A stretch of DNA of 64,000 nucleotides. Origin: Homalodisca vitripennis. Lineage: Eukaryota; Arthropoda; Insecta; Hemiptera; Cicadellidae. The stretch spans positions 183,612,001-183,676,000 of the forward strand of contig NC_060210.1 of NCBI RefSeq assembly GCF_021130785.1, given 5' to 3'. Positions 36,253-49,500 of the stretch are shown here, in pieces (position 1 is the first letter of the stretch; each line of letters opens with the position of its first letter). The notes under the pieces are model-generated. The model did no database searches and was not told the origin of the DNA. It saw nothing but the letters and a program-made list of their open reading frames with translations. The translations under genes were made by a program, and so were the position numbers.

Positions 36253-37280
36253 ATTTTAAAAAATAGTCAAATGTTTCTAACTTATGTAAAACTGCTGATA
36301 ACTATCAAAAGACAAACATCCTTGTCACTCCCGGCTTTTGCAAGCGTACCTTCGTGGTCGAGCACTGACGGATTTCGTTGGAATAATTACAGTTGGAGTA
36401 GTAATGAAATTACTCAAATATTTTGTATCTAGTATATCATTTACAACTATACGGGTTTTTTTGTAATTTGACTTTAAATATTTTCAACAGAAGCTATTTT
36501 GTTATTATTAAAGAAAACAACAAAATATTTTTTTTATCTATTCAAACATATTTCCCAAATTTGGTTTCTTTAGCTTAAATATTTATGGAGATATAAATGT
36601 TTTTACAAAATGAAGGAAAGTGGCTAAATGACACATTTTTCGACATATATTTATAGGAGCTTTTACTTGAAATGATGAATAATATTTCCCACAGAAGTTT
36701 GTGACTACCTTTTGTGAATACCCTGTATATATATAAAGAGACTGAAAATGACACTGATGGATTTCCTTTTGTCTTGTGTAACCGACTACATTTTCAACGT
36801 AAACACGTGACGAATTACACAAAAAGCTCACAACTTTACATCCATATATCATAGTTGTTTATAAGCCAATATACTAGAAGTTATCATTAATTTAAAGTAT
36901 TATTATTTGTAGATTCCTAGAGTTGGCGCAGAATTGCGTTCTCTGTAACCACCCAAAGTAAAATGGCTAATGTGAAAACTTAGTAAACGATATAAGTAAG
37001 ACAACGTTATTTTCTTTATTTATATTTAAAGTTAAAGGCAGTTTAAGAACAGCAATTGGTTTAAATTGCAGGTTATGTTTTGCAAATTTAATTTACTAAT
37101 TATACTATATGAAAGATTAACGTTTAACAATAATATCAGTTTTATTCTTAGGCTTATGCGGACTGTGTCGTAACTAACATCAAAGTATTTCAGTTTACGC
37201 AGGGTCTAAATATTGCTTACACTTTATTTTGTATAGTGAAAATTGTAACCGACATAAAAAGAAAGCTTAATTTATAAGGG
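36253..37280. other. AT-rich tract
   Basis: A segment at 36700-36735 ends 'gaataccctgtatatata', a terminal motif common in insect transposon remnants, but no partner end was found. Otherwise nothing is recognised. Confidence 0.4.
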
Positions 37281-37637
37281 GTTTCCCCTATAAATTATTC
37301 AACTACAGTACAACATGTACTCACGTGTTGGCAACATATTTCTCCAACCGCAGTTGGACATCTGCCACTGTGGCGTCAGTCATGTGTGCTGGACGTTTGT
37401 TAACAATTCACGCACTCTGTTATTAAGCTCCTGTAACATTTTTACACTTCTGATTTCTACACTTTTTCTTGACTAATTTTTTACAGTTGACACAAAATTG
37501 GGTCATTGACACATCATACAAATTCCAACGCACATGATGCAAGCCTCAGTGGCAGATGTCCGATGGTAGTTGGATAAATGCGTTGACAGCACTGGAATAC
37601 ATGTTGAACTGTAGTTGAATAATTGACAGGGATAACA
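37281..37637. mobile_element. Foldback/MITE with >100-bp inverted arms
   Basis: The left arm (37281-37395) and right arm (37525-37637) are inverted copies. Shared blocks in order from the outside are 'attattcaactacagt', 'caacatgta', 'ttggacatctgccactg' (right arm 'cggacatctgccactg') and 'catgtgtgctgg' (right arm 'catgtgcgttgg'). The central spacer is about 130 bp and AT-rich. There is no coding capacity, so it is non-autonomous. Just outside the left end 'aatttataaggggtttcccctataaatt' forms its own near-palindrome. Confidence 0.8.
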
Positions 37638-38445
37638 TCCTGTATATCTTATACATATATTACATCAATAACTCTTTGGTCACCATTAAGATCACCTGTT
37701 ATCTAGATTAGAGTGTTTATTTTAAATTGTAATAATGCAAACTTATAAAATATAGTAGAAGAGAATTTGGAAGAAACTGAATTTACCATAAGGTAACCTA
37801 AGCATTTTCCCATGTATAATAAATTCTTATATATGACTAGCAATCACAAAACATCCTCAATAAATGAATTAAAATGTTGACATTAACTTTAAAACCAAAC
37901 TAGTACTAAACCACCTTTGATGAGGTAATATTTTATAAGAGGACATATCAAACAATGTCTAAAAACTGTCACCTCTTAAAAGTTGCTGGTTGCCTTCTAT
38001 CTGACAAATGACAGTAAGATTCATTGTAAAAGAATGAATGTCAGAAGTGTAATTATCATTCCCATCTTACGTGAACTTTATTGTAAAGTAATGAGGTTGA
38101 CGACTGAGGTTGAAAGTGTTATTAACATATTTGACTAGCCAAAACACGTACATAACATTAACGTTACTAGCCTCACTTAAAGATACAGTAAGTTGATGGT
38201 TGGGGTAAGAAAAAACTATGAAATCTAATTGTGGAATATCCTTATAGTACTTAACTCAATAATTTTACTATTCAGGTATTGCATGACCACTTTCAGAGTT
38301 TGCAGTCAGTTTTTACAATATATCGCAGGATATATAATAATTAATTGATATATAAATACATAAATAATTATTTCAATATTTTTAGGTCAGCAGTTTTTTA
38401 GGTTAGGGAGTTATCATTTGAAGTGTGTTAAGGAATACTCTGACG
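37638..38445. other. AT-rich spacer
   Basis: Nothing recognisable is found between the foldback and the 113-bp array. Confidence 0.5.
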
Positions 38446-39673
38446 CAGTTCCAGTGTTATGTAAGAGGTGATTTATGTTCAGATATAAGCTACAGTCGCA
38501 CTCTAGGGAACTCCAGTACACCCTTGTCTCTTTATATTATTGACAAGAAACTGTGAAGCAGTTCCAGTGTTATGTAAGAGGATGATTTATGTTCAGATAT
38601 AAGCTACAGTCGCACTCTAGGGAACTCCAGTACACACCCTTGTCTCTTTATATTATTGCCAAGAAACTGTGAAACAGTTCCAGTGTTATGTAAAAGATGA
38701 TTTATGTTCAGATATAAGCTACAGTCGCACTCTAGGGAACTCCAGTACACCCTTGTCTCTTTATATTATTGCCAAGAAACTGTGAAACAGTTCCAGTGTT
38801 ATGTAAAAGATGATTTATGTTCAGATATAAGCTACAGTCGCACTCTAGGGAACTCCAGTACACCCTTGTCTCTTTATATTATTGCCAAGAAACTGTGAAA
38901 CAGTTCCAGTGTTATGTAAAAGATGATTTATGTTCAGATATAAGCTACAGTCGCACTCTAGGGAACTCCAGTACACCCTTGTCTCTTTATATTATTGCCA
39001 AGAAACTGTGAAACAGTTCCAGTGTTATGTAAAAGATGATTTATGTTCAGATATAAGCTACAGTCGCACTCTAGGGAACTCCAGTACACCCTTGTCTCTT
39101 TATATTATTGCCAAGAAACTGTGAAACAGTTCCAGTGTTATGTAAAAGATGATTTATGTTCAGATATAAGCTACAGTCGCACTCTAGGGAACTCCAGTAC
39201 ACCCTTGTCTCTTTATATTATTGCCAAGAAACTGTGAAACAGTTCCAGTGTTATGTAAAAGATGATTTATGTTCAGATATAAGCTACAGTCGCACTCTAG
39301 GGAACTCCAGTACACCCTTGTCTCTTTATATTATTGCCAAGAAACTGTGAAACAGTTCCAGTGTTATGTAAAAGATGATTTATGTTCAGATATAAGCTAC
39401 AGTCGCACTCTAGGGAACTCCAGTACACCCTTGTCTCTTTATATTATTGCCAAGAAACTGTGAAACAGTTCCAGTGTTATGTAAAAGATGATTTATGTTC
39501 AGATATAAGCTACAGTCGCACTCTAGGGAACTCCAGTACACCCTTGTCTCTTTATATTATTGACAAGCTGTGAAGCAGTTCCAGTGTTATGTAAAAGATG
39601 ATTTATGTTCAGATATAAGCTACAGTCGCACTCTAGGGAACTCCAGTACACCCTTGTCTCATTATATTATTGC
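38446..39673 (+). repeat. 113-bp tandem array, 11 copies
   Basis: The landmark 'atgttcagatataagc' begins at 38475, 38589, 38704, 38817, 38930, 39043, 39156, 39269, 39382, 39495 and 39605: steps of 114, 115, seven of 113, then 110. Inner copies appear identical by eye. The junction between units carries AACTGT-gaa-ACAGTT, a short perfect hairpin. Each unit gives an overlapping 64-codon frame that shifts from copy to copy because 113 is not a multiple of three, so the array is noncoding. Edge copies differ at a few positions. Confidence 0.97.
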
Positions 39674-41825
39674 AATGGAATTATAATTTTTAATAAAAAA
39701 TATATTTTTCTTTTGAGTTAACATTTAAAAAGTCAATTTTATTAAATCAAACTATTATTTTAATAATAACTATTAAATTATTGTAAAATTTACGTTGAAC
39801 TTTTGAGATCTAGTCCTCCATTTACGAGGACTAGATGAAAATGAGAAAATAAAAATGTGAAAAGTGTGTTTATAAAATTATTTTATATTTCTTAGTTACA
39901 CGTGTCTTTGTGACATACAATTTTATTTTTTAGCAGTTTTTTTTCCAGTTTTAAACTATAATATTAAGATCCACATTGGTTTCTTCACAAATACTTAATA
40001 TTATTTATATAGTGTAAAATCTTTTATAAACCTACAGTATATGGTATGATAAATTATTATACTCTTAGTCTGAAATTAAGGAGGAACTTTTAATAATTTA
40101 TTACTTAAAATAGATTATAGAAGAATATGATTAAAGAAGCTTTGAGTAACAAGGCGCTTTGTAGTAAAGAGCACCAGTCTTTATAAGATTCATTATTAAT
40201 ATAATAAATGATATCAGAAATATTTCAATCTGTTGTTCTCTAAAACTGACGCGTAATATAACACTTTAAAATAGTGGTATTATTTATTGTGTTAACTCTT
40301 TTGAAACTACTTTTTAGATAGTAATATCTAATCTTTTGAAGGAAAAGGTAAGCAAAAATTAGGAGAAGCAATTTATTGAGAACAATGTATTAGGCATAAT
40401 ATGAAAAGGTATGGCACAAAAAGTAATGACTATTATATAAGAACCAAGCAATTGTCAGCTGCGTAATGAAACCTTTAAACTTCTTTAAATTAATAAAGAC
40501 GATCTAGTTTCTAAATAATGATGTGATTTATAGGTGAAACACAATTAGTGCATAAAGAGCCCCTTTAATTAAACCTTGCTCATATTGGTTATAGTAAAAT
40601 TATAAACTAGACACAATTAATCAAAAATATTCAGCATATTGATCTAAATCTATTTAAGCTGCATCTGATTGTTAAGGTACCTTCCAAAATAAGAAACTAA
40701 TTATTGTTCCATTATTTGAAGTTTTTGGCATGCAGACATCACCAACCCAATAAAAAAATAAATAAAATGTGTTTAGTGATGTTATTTAAAACAGGCAAAT
40801 AGGGCAATGAGTACAAAATAGGGCAATACAAAACATCCTTAAATGGAGCAAACCATGACTTACCAACATTTGTAATTCAACGTATTACATTGCCAAACCG
40901 AATTTAAAATAAGTCATAAAAAATATAGATAATAATTGGAACCGGATACAACTATCATCTGTTACAGAATTATACAGAGCAACATCGCTTTGAACATAAA
41001 CTTGTATATATATATATATCATTGTTCTAAGTATTCTCTTAATTGTTCTGAAAACAGGTATACTACAGTAAACTAACTGTAATTACTCTACAGGAATTCA
41101 GGTTGTTAATAAAAAGTGTAAATCATTTCAGTTGCAATATACAATTTTTAAGAATAATAAAAAAATAGCCAATCGTAGTTAAATATTTTCAGGTCAAATG
41201 AAAGCCAGGTTGATAATTTTTGGAACAATAGAAATATCTCATCTTTTTCCATGTATAAAATAAGTAAAGGAACTCTGGTGGAGATCATAGATAAAAACAG
41301 AAATATAAAAACCAATATATCATATTTACTTCCATTTACTTAAAAATGCTCAAATATTTTTCAAATTCAAGTACTAAACAAAACCTTAATTTTGTTAAAT
41401 AAAATAACCTTGCTAATGGTTAAATGTATAACTAGTAATCAAGAAGTATCTTAAAATTACTGACAAATAATTATTGAATACCAAACGTATCACCACAAAC
41501 ATAAACATTGATAAGCAGTGAAAGTTCCTGTAATATGGTTGGTTTCCAGCACTAAGCGCTGTAGAGACTTGTGAAATAGCTTCATATTATGGCACAACGA
41601 TTTTACATTTTTCAACGAAAACTCCATGCATAAACTTGTCATACTTAAAAATCAACCTTGTATAAATTAAAATAATTGTGTGAAATAGTCCTCTAAATTA
41701 TTATGTTAGGATTAGGAGAGATATTAAAAATAATATTTTTTAATTCTATGTCAATACGTGACCATAAAATTATTGTTCAAAAATGTGCCTCCAAATTATT
41801 GTGCTATCAAAATTGAAGGATTTCT
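39674..41825. other. AT-rich tract, nothing recognised
   Basis: No supported gene. Frames are short, and only a brief (TA) run near 41007-41021 stands out. Confidence 0.5.
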
Positions 41826-41829
41826 CGCT

Positions 41830-42000
41830 ACATAAAGCAAGGTGGAAGAGCGCCAAATCACGTTTGACGTAGCAGGCAGGCTTTGCTGAGGTTGTAGGCA
41901 AAATTTAAAGTATGGAGCTGATTGTAATATTGAGATGACTCGGTGGCAGACATATGGGCAGACGATAATCATGCAGAAAAACTGTATACTCCCCTGCAGA
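41830..42000 (+). repeat. Dispersed repeat family A, copy 2
   Basis: The segment aligns with 650-800: 'gtggaagagcgcca / gtagaagtacgcca', 'ggttgtaggcaaaattt / ggttgcatgcaacattt', then 'tattgagatgactcgg', then 'gggcagacgataatcatg / gggcagacagacaatcat'. An 80-codon antisense frame (41796-42038) overlaps it, just as an antisense frame overlaps copy 1. Confidence 0.65.
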
Positions 42001-42440
42001 CAAACTTTAACTGCTTGCTGAGTAACAAAGTTTAACAACGGTCGGTCTCATCCATGGATGGATGTACACCATCATAGAACACATTTCTTTCTGTGTTCCA
42101 TGAAAGAAAGAAGATTCAATGTGAAGTCTGCCGATTAAATATTTATCTAGATACTCGTATCTTGCGGATAGTTGGAATACACGTGTTGTTACTATTTACG
42201 TCATGCCCTAAGAAGTAGCATTGTTCCACATATAGTTCGATTTTGACTATATAAAAATGAATCACCATGCATATTTTGTATTAGGTCACTTTGTTCTTGA
42301 AATAACGTGCGGGAATGCAGACACAAATGCAATTACAACCCTTATAATAAAACGCTTAATTAACGCTTAGCGCTATAAGCCCTCTTGCTCGTTGTAACTA
42401 GATATCTAGTGTAGAAATGCTTAGAAGTGAAACCCCTCTA

Positions 42441-42545
42441 CAACTGGAGATAATTCAGTGGGCAGAGAATAAGAAGGGTTCTAAGCTGTGGCAGTAAAAG
42501 TAAACAACACTACACACACTTGCTGCTCCCCTATTAAAAGAACTG
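42441..42545 (+). repeat. Dispersed repeat family C, copy 1
   Basis: Aligns with 50274-50370. Shared blocks are 'aactggagataattcagtg / agctggacaaagttcagtg' and 'gtggcagtaaaagtaaacaa / gtgacagtaaaagtaaacaa', then 'cacacacttgctgctccc / cacacactttcttctccc'. Same orientation in both. Not coding. Confidence 0.75.
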
Positions 42546-44284
42546 TGTTCTCGTCACTCTCCCAAAAATCGAGGTCTACCAGAAGGAGGAAAATCACATA
42601 CAAGGGGCTAAAAATGTTAAATTTTAGAATATTCTTTAGACCACTAAACGTTTAGTTTATATATGTTTTAAAATTAAATATCATACGTTTCTGAAATAAG
42701 GAATGTTTTAAGGGAAAAATTATATCTTCACAAACGTTCGATAAGCAATTTATAAAACAATGAAAAACATATACATACTGGTACTTAAATATAAATTATT
42801 AACATTAAAATAACAGAGTGTTTTATAACAAACTCAGGCTGTAAATATTTTTGGTCAAGTAGACTGCTATAAAGTAGAGGACGTATACATGTTTGCTTCT
42901 TTTACGTGATCTATGTGTACATTAAACTAATCATGAAAATTAAGAAAATATCTTATATAGATCGTAAAACGAACGATGATGTTTTAATCATTAAAATAAG
43001 AATTAAAGTATTTTTCGTATTAATAGAACCTGCAAAGAATCATAATTTTAATATTGATTCAGGGAACTTTTATTCTGCTGAACTAAATCTCGGCGTAAGC
43101 TCCTAAAAATCTAATGTATTAACTTATTTTTTTTACCGCTTCCCCTTTTTAGTTATGTGACCAATTGTAATTCATATTATTTTTTATTTCGTGTGCTATA
43201 ATCTTGACCAAACTTATATTTTTTGTAACTGCGTAAGGAGAAATGTGAATGGACATGCCTTAATTTTCAAGTTTTCATTTATATTGAAATCAACAAGAAA
43301 ATAAACGAACAAAATAAAGGGATTATGAGTTAAAACAATAATAGGAAGAACACTGGTTATTAATATATTTTAATAACCGTTCATGTGCGATGGTTGAAGA
43401 GATACATATGACTATCTGATACAATCACATCGCTCTGATCAAAATCTATTTTTCAGCAAGGAATAATTCAAATAAGAGACTTGCTACAGCTTTGTGGTAA
43501 TGCTTCTAATCATTGGAGACTATGAGTATCAACACATACTAATTAAGATGTATGAAATCTGTAGTGTAAACATTCAGCCCCAAGCTATCAAGCATTTAAG
43601 ACAATAGCATTTTTGCCTGTGTTGTGCTTCTAAAACCAATTCATTCTCAATTACTTGTTATTTTTGCACTTGGAAACAATACAGGATGTGGATGCAACAT
43701 AGGAACTCTCTTATCATATACTCGTAAGTGTCAATGACACACTTGAAGTCCTTTACATTATAACACCTATTAGGCTTAAGGCGATCTTCTTCAGTGACGT
43801 TCTACTTCTGGTGCAAGAAGGATCAGATAAGCTGAAACCTTCATGTCACCGTTATAATCATTATAATCATCATCATTATTCATCATTAACGTGGATGTTA
43901 TGCTGTTCCAGCTCTGAACCATATTTCACAAAGCTATAGAACTCATAAAGAACTTAGCTTTTAAAATTAATTATAACTTTAGTTATTAAGTTTTAGTTAT
44001 TATTCCTGAGAACTGTTGTAACGATATATTTCTCGATAAATGGTGAATCATTTACGACAAAGTTTCCCTCTCTTCATGTATTTATTACTCTGCAGTTGAA
44101 TAAAACTGTAGCAGCCCACAGTTTGTATTAAAATATTCCGACGATAGCCGATGCATCTAAATCCCTTCCGTACACTCCGCTCAACAATGTTGACAATTTT
44201 ATGGTTATGAGAAAATTAAAGATCCACCTCAACATCCGTTATAATAAACAAACATTATACGTTCTTGCTATAAGCATATATACA

Positions 44285-44317
<33 letters not shown>

Positions 44318-46245
44318 CATTTCATTCGCCTGTTTTTAAGATAACAAAAAAATCAAGCAGATAGTATGTGACAATAGCCACGTAATAGAGGCAACAGCTG
44401 GTGGTGAGCAGCGATATAGCAACATCGCCTCAAACTTTATCGGACTATTTCATCAAACTCTAGTATTTTAAACTTTAATGAAAAGGAACTTCCAGACTCC
44501 TGATGATATTTCACGTCAATAGCACCTGGTTGATTACCCATTACGATTTCTACTTACGATTAAACAATGCTTCAAATTTATTAATGACCAAGCACATTAT
44601 TTTCTTCTTTGAAGGAAGGACCACATGCTCCTTTTTCAAACTCTATTCTCAGCAATTCAAAAAAGATCCACAATCAAATATCCTTGGATTATTGTGTGAA
44701 CGTACATAAAAATCAACTTATTGTTAACAAACTATATATGGATAATTTTTTAATTGATCTTAGGAATAATCACATAGGGATAAACGTTTTCTATGGTTAC
44801 GGAGAGTCAGCTAATTTTTATAAATTATTAATTAAGTAATTATTAAAGATTTATTAAGTGTGTAACATGAAAGTAATTATATTATGGAGTATATAAGAAT
44901 ATTTATAAAACATGAACACATACAATACCAAATAAAACTTAAAAGATAGGTTTAAGACTGTCTGCAGTTCTGAGGTAAGTTTAAAGACTTCAAGAGGTTC
45001 GGTAATCTGCAAGTCAAAGTCAGTAGGTCAAGTGAATCACTTAGAACTATTTTTATATCCCTTTAATGTGAAATATTTGTACACTTTTAATTGGGCTGAT
45101 TTAATATTTACAGTATGTTTTGTACTTTATTCGATGTAGACATTAACAAAATATATCAGAACACCTTAAGTAAATACCTCTTATCATTAGCATATAAAAC
45201 TATTATTTCATTCCTTATGACTTTTTGTTTTAAAGATGTCCAACATTTTTATTATTTTTAAATAAATTATAAATGAAAGCCACAAAATAATCACCGCATT
45301 ATCAACGATGTACAATTCTACCTTCCAAACTAATAGTTAATTTATTAATTTCATATTTCAAGATACCTGACAAATTTTATGAAATTTGTATTTCTTTTGA
45401 TGGCCCGGAAATAATGTTTTAAGGTGCGATCACAATATTAAAAAATTTGAATTTTGTAGTCTGGAAAATGTATTTAGTGTTTATTGAAAAATTTTAATTT
45501 CAATGTCCCTTTAAATATTAGGAATGTTAATTAAAAACAATCTGTTACTCTTCACGTTTTGTTATTTATGGATGTAAAACCTTCAAGAAAATTTAAGTTA
45601 CAACCGATATTTCCAAGTGTATTTCTCAGACTGGGAGTTTAAGTGTAATATTATAGCGTAACGTAGGAATTCTCGAGATGGGAAATAAGGCTATAGTTGG
45701 GAAGGATTTCGTGGAATAGCGTTTTAATTAATCCTGAAATCTACCTCAAAAATACCCAATAATAATTATTCAATCGATAAAACATGAATAACAGTATTAA
45801 AAAACATAACTATTGGCTTTAGCCTATGAAGGTAGATTTTTTGGAAAAAATTTAATAACAAGATTTATTTTTGTCTTTGACCATAGTGCGTGTCACGTTA
45901 GATTTCATTAGGCATATAACCTTTATTTCTATTTTTTAATGTTAAAATAACATATGGTTGTGTTCAGATTGTTTAAAAATTTATTGATTCTATTCGTTCA
46001 TCGTTGACATCATGCACGGTGTAAAGAAAATTTACTAATGATCAGGCAAAATATAAAGTTTTGAGGAAATTAACTTGAATTACTAATGAGCAATTTTACT
46101 ACACCGACTAGTATGGTACATTATGCGGGAAATTGTAGGTATACATGAAAATAATCATATCATAAATTGTAAAATATAATACTATTTCAATGGCTAGAAA
46201 TGGTAATGGGATTTCGGATATTTGCCATCGTTATATGTTACAAAA
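42546..46245. other. AT-rich tract, nothing recognised
   Basis: Contains a (TA)-rich run at 44276-44318 ('catacatacatatata' then TA repeats). Frames at 42906-43106, 44503-44709 and 44609-44839 have no motif. Confidence 0.5.
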
Positions 46246-46249
46246 GATT

Positions 46250-46552
46250 TACCACAAAGTTTCGAGGATTGGAATCTATCCTCTTCGTCAGGTGGGGGTG
46301 TATTATTACATACAAACATAAGGAACAGTATCCCACTTTCACCTGTACTGGTGCGATGAATGGTCGTGATTCTCGTACTCGTGACTTCCATTGTGTGCAG
46401 TGGCAACGCTTAGACTAGACTCCAAGAAGATTTTGGGAATGTTTGAGCCATTTTCTTTCCCTCTTTTTTCTGATCTTTATTTTTGAATGTATTAATACCT
46501 CCCCCACATAATGAAAAGGATAAATTCCAATCCTCTAAACGCTGTGTTATAC
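46250..46552. mobile_element. Foldback element with ~70-bp inverted arms
   Basis: The left arm (46250-46317) reads 'gtttcgaggattggaatct', 'atcctcttcgtcaggtgggg' and 'gtattattacatacaaa'. The reverse complement of the right arm (46482-46552) reads 'gtttagaggattggaattt', 'atccttttcattatgtgggg' and 'ggtattaatacattcaaa'. The arms face each other across about 165 bp. Pieces of the same arm occur at 7166 and 11838, so it is a dispersed family. No coding content. Confidence 0.8.
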
Positions 46553-49500
46553 ACTTTCACTCTTATAATGTTCAGGAAACCGTTTTAAGGGGTTAAATTC
46601 AAATTTGAATAAGTATGATCTCGAACGCTGCTATGCAGTTTCAGTGATGTGTGAAATAATTTATGCGCTTTTACGAACTGCAACCAAACCAGAAGAAACT
46701 CCATTACAACCTGACCTCGTTATACTATTTCAATTGGGAAAAAATATTCTTTATAAAGTATATTATTTAATATTTTACTTAATTTTTATAAACATACAGT
46801 ATTGCTCATTTTAATCTCCAACACAGTAAGCAACTATCAAACAGTTTGTATTGAATCTAATTTATAAATTAAAATGAAATATTAAAACATATCTTAGGAA
46901 ACATATTGGTTATGTTTAGAAATTCATGTTTGTTTTAAAACCTACAGCGGATGCTTCATTTTTCTTTAGAAACAGTATGGCTTATTTTCACATGGTGATC
47001 TTGTAAATAGTCAGGAGTACTTAAAATTGAAAGAACTTCAAGCAATATATATTCATGATTTCCTACAAAACCAAAATCAGGATTTAATATTTATAAAAAA
47101 AATTTTGACTGAGGAAAAGGTAGTATTTTAATAATTCAAGAATAGGAAAATCGTAAAGAAGGTTGTAAGCGGAGAAAGCTTTGAATACCAACATGATTTG
47201 TTAGGAGCATCTCCCTTTAAAAGAGTCATTACCAACAGAGTAAAGAATAGATAAATATTTTAATCTGTCACATTCTTTTATTGTAACAATAGCAACATAT
47301 ACATGTCAGTATTCTTTCTATTCTATGTTATGTAAACAAAGATTTTAAGATAAGAGGAAAATTATTTTACTATTTGTTTTATTATAACGGAGTAGTTTAA
47401 AGGTTTATATTATACCTGTTTCAAAGAAGAGAACGTCAAATGCAATACATTTTCACAATCCTTCCATCGTCAAAAAATAAACTCTTCTTCTTAGATTAGT
47501 TATTTACATTGAATCATTTAACATTTTTTTTAAACACAACATTTTTTTATAGAATGATTTTTCCAATTTTTATACGGAATCTAATTTAATGGGAACAGTA
47601 CAACAGATTTATATGAAATCTGTTATCGTTTTAAAATGTTATACGTAATGTAATGTTTCTATAACGCATAAAAGTTTCTTTATGTAGACGTTAAATTCAA
47701 CTACATATACGCTATAAAATAAGTTTATTTCCATGGTAATTTGTGTATTCATAATTACTATAGTAACTGTTGTGTCTTTAGTTACATGATTTATTATTAC
47801 GATACTCAACGATTCTGGTAATTACTAGTCATATAAACAAACCATATTACATCTGTATTTACATGTTAATTATTAAAATGTTCTAATTGGATGAGTGCAG
47901 GCAACGCTACCCAATTATGTTGAAAACTGTTGTCTAAAGCAAATAGTATCTGTATAGTAGAAACCGCATACGTGTACAATATCATGAGCACTGTGTAAGG
48001 CAAAGTAGTAAAATAATATATATACTTATGCTTTTACCAGCATTCCCCACTATTTTCTGTGTACCTATTTCTCTCTTTTTTACAAATGCAGCATTATGTA
48101 ATCTCTGGGAAGATAATCTATTCCAAATTGTACAAAAATGACTATATAAAGGATATACAAAACATAGTATACATGTTGTATTATACGAAACATTAAATAT
48201 ATTTACAACTTACGTTTATCACATTTCAAAGAGAGTAGTTAATTTACTCACACATACATGTGTGTATATGGGTGAGGCAAACCACCCATGCAATAAGTAT
48301 AGCTGTTGCACTAAAACACTTTTATACGATTACTTTTCATTTTCTTTACATTTTTTTTCATTTTCTTATAATTTTATCTGACAGAATCCAATTAAATTAT
48401 TTTGAACTCTGTAAAATGATTTAAAAGTGCCCAATGTGTGTGCAAGTGTGCTTTTTGTGGTATTTTAAAATAAAAGGATTGCTTGCGTGATAAAATCGAT
48501 TTTAATTCAATTTAGATTGACGGTAACAAAATTTATCTTCAACCTTCTTTACAGAGTGCATCAAAACTTTTTTTAATTGGCCTTTAAATTAAGTGCTGTG
48601 CTAGCCTAACTGAGTGTGGAAAAGCACTTATTTTTCCAAAGATTATTATTGAGTTATTGTGTAAAAGTATGGTGGCGGCACATTTAATTACATTTTCCAA
48701 ATGGAAAACAATTCTCATCCTTTAAAAATACATAAAAGCTAAGACTCATAATTATTAAATGCTAAGGAAACAATTTTTACCAAATATAAGGTGTGTGTAA
48801 GAGTAAAGTATGTGTATTAGTATATCTCTTACCGGTAAAAGATGATAACCTAAAAACATAATTACGTATAAAAATAAGAAAGGAATAATGTTAAAACTAT
48901 TTAGTAAGACAACTATATATACTGCACAGGTGGTCTGCCTCACACTTTATACAGTATCATATTATCATGATACGGTATAGGGGTTTTGTAATTTACTTTA
49001 ATATCTGTCAAGAGCATCAGTTTAAATGGGTCACAAAATCATCCATAAAATACACTGTTAGAGGAAATGAATTTGACATGTTTTCCATAATTTAACCTTT
49101 CATGGATAACTGAATGACGGATGACGGGTTTCAAAGTTTTAATTGATCGAGGAGTCAAGGCCATTTGAAACACTACCTTTTTAAAATTTTCTTTCGTTTT
49201 CCCAGAATGACAACACATTATTAACCTAATGTAATACGAATTTGTCTTTTACAAAATATATACTTAAAGTTACCAAAGTTATAACTGTTACTTACTACTT
49301 TCATTTTTAAAATAAATAAATTAATACAAGCATAAATTAAAATAAATAATTATTCAGGAGTCCACAGGAACTCCTTATAATATTGGTGACCTTTCATCTG
49401 TCTGTCAATAACTCTTTATATTAAGGCTCAGACTTGCAACTTTGTACACAGTTATTGGTTGATTTCTAAAAGTAAAAAATAAAAACAACATATTTAAATT

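Noticed and set aside
36181..36432. 83-codon frame with Tyr-Ile repeats
   Set aside because: It is the translation of a (TA)n microsatellite.
38704..39573. Seven overlapping identical 64-codon frames
   Set aside because: They are produced by the 113-bp tandem unit, move frame with each copy and have no homology-like motif; the array is noncoding.
38446..39673. The array as a CRISPR
   Set aside because: Units are contiguous copies with no unique spacers, in a eukaryotic setting.
46194..46418. Opposed 70-codon frames over the 46.25 kb foldback
   Set aside because: Both run through the inverted-repeat arm and have no motif; the foldback structure explains the segment.
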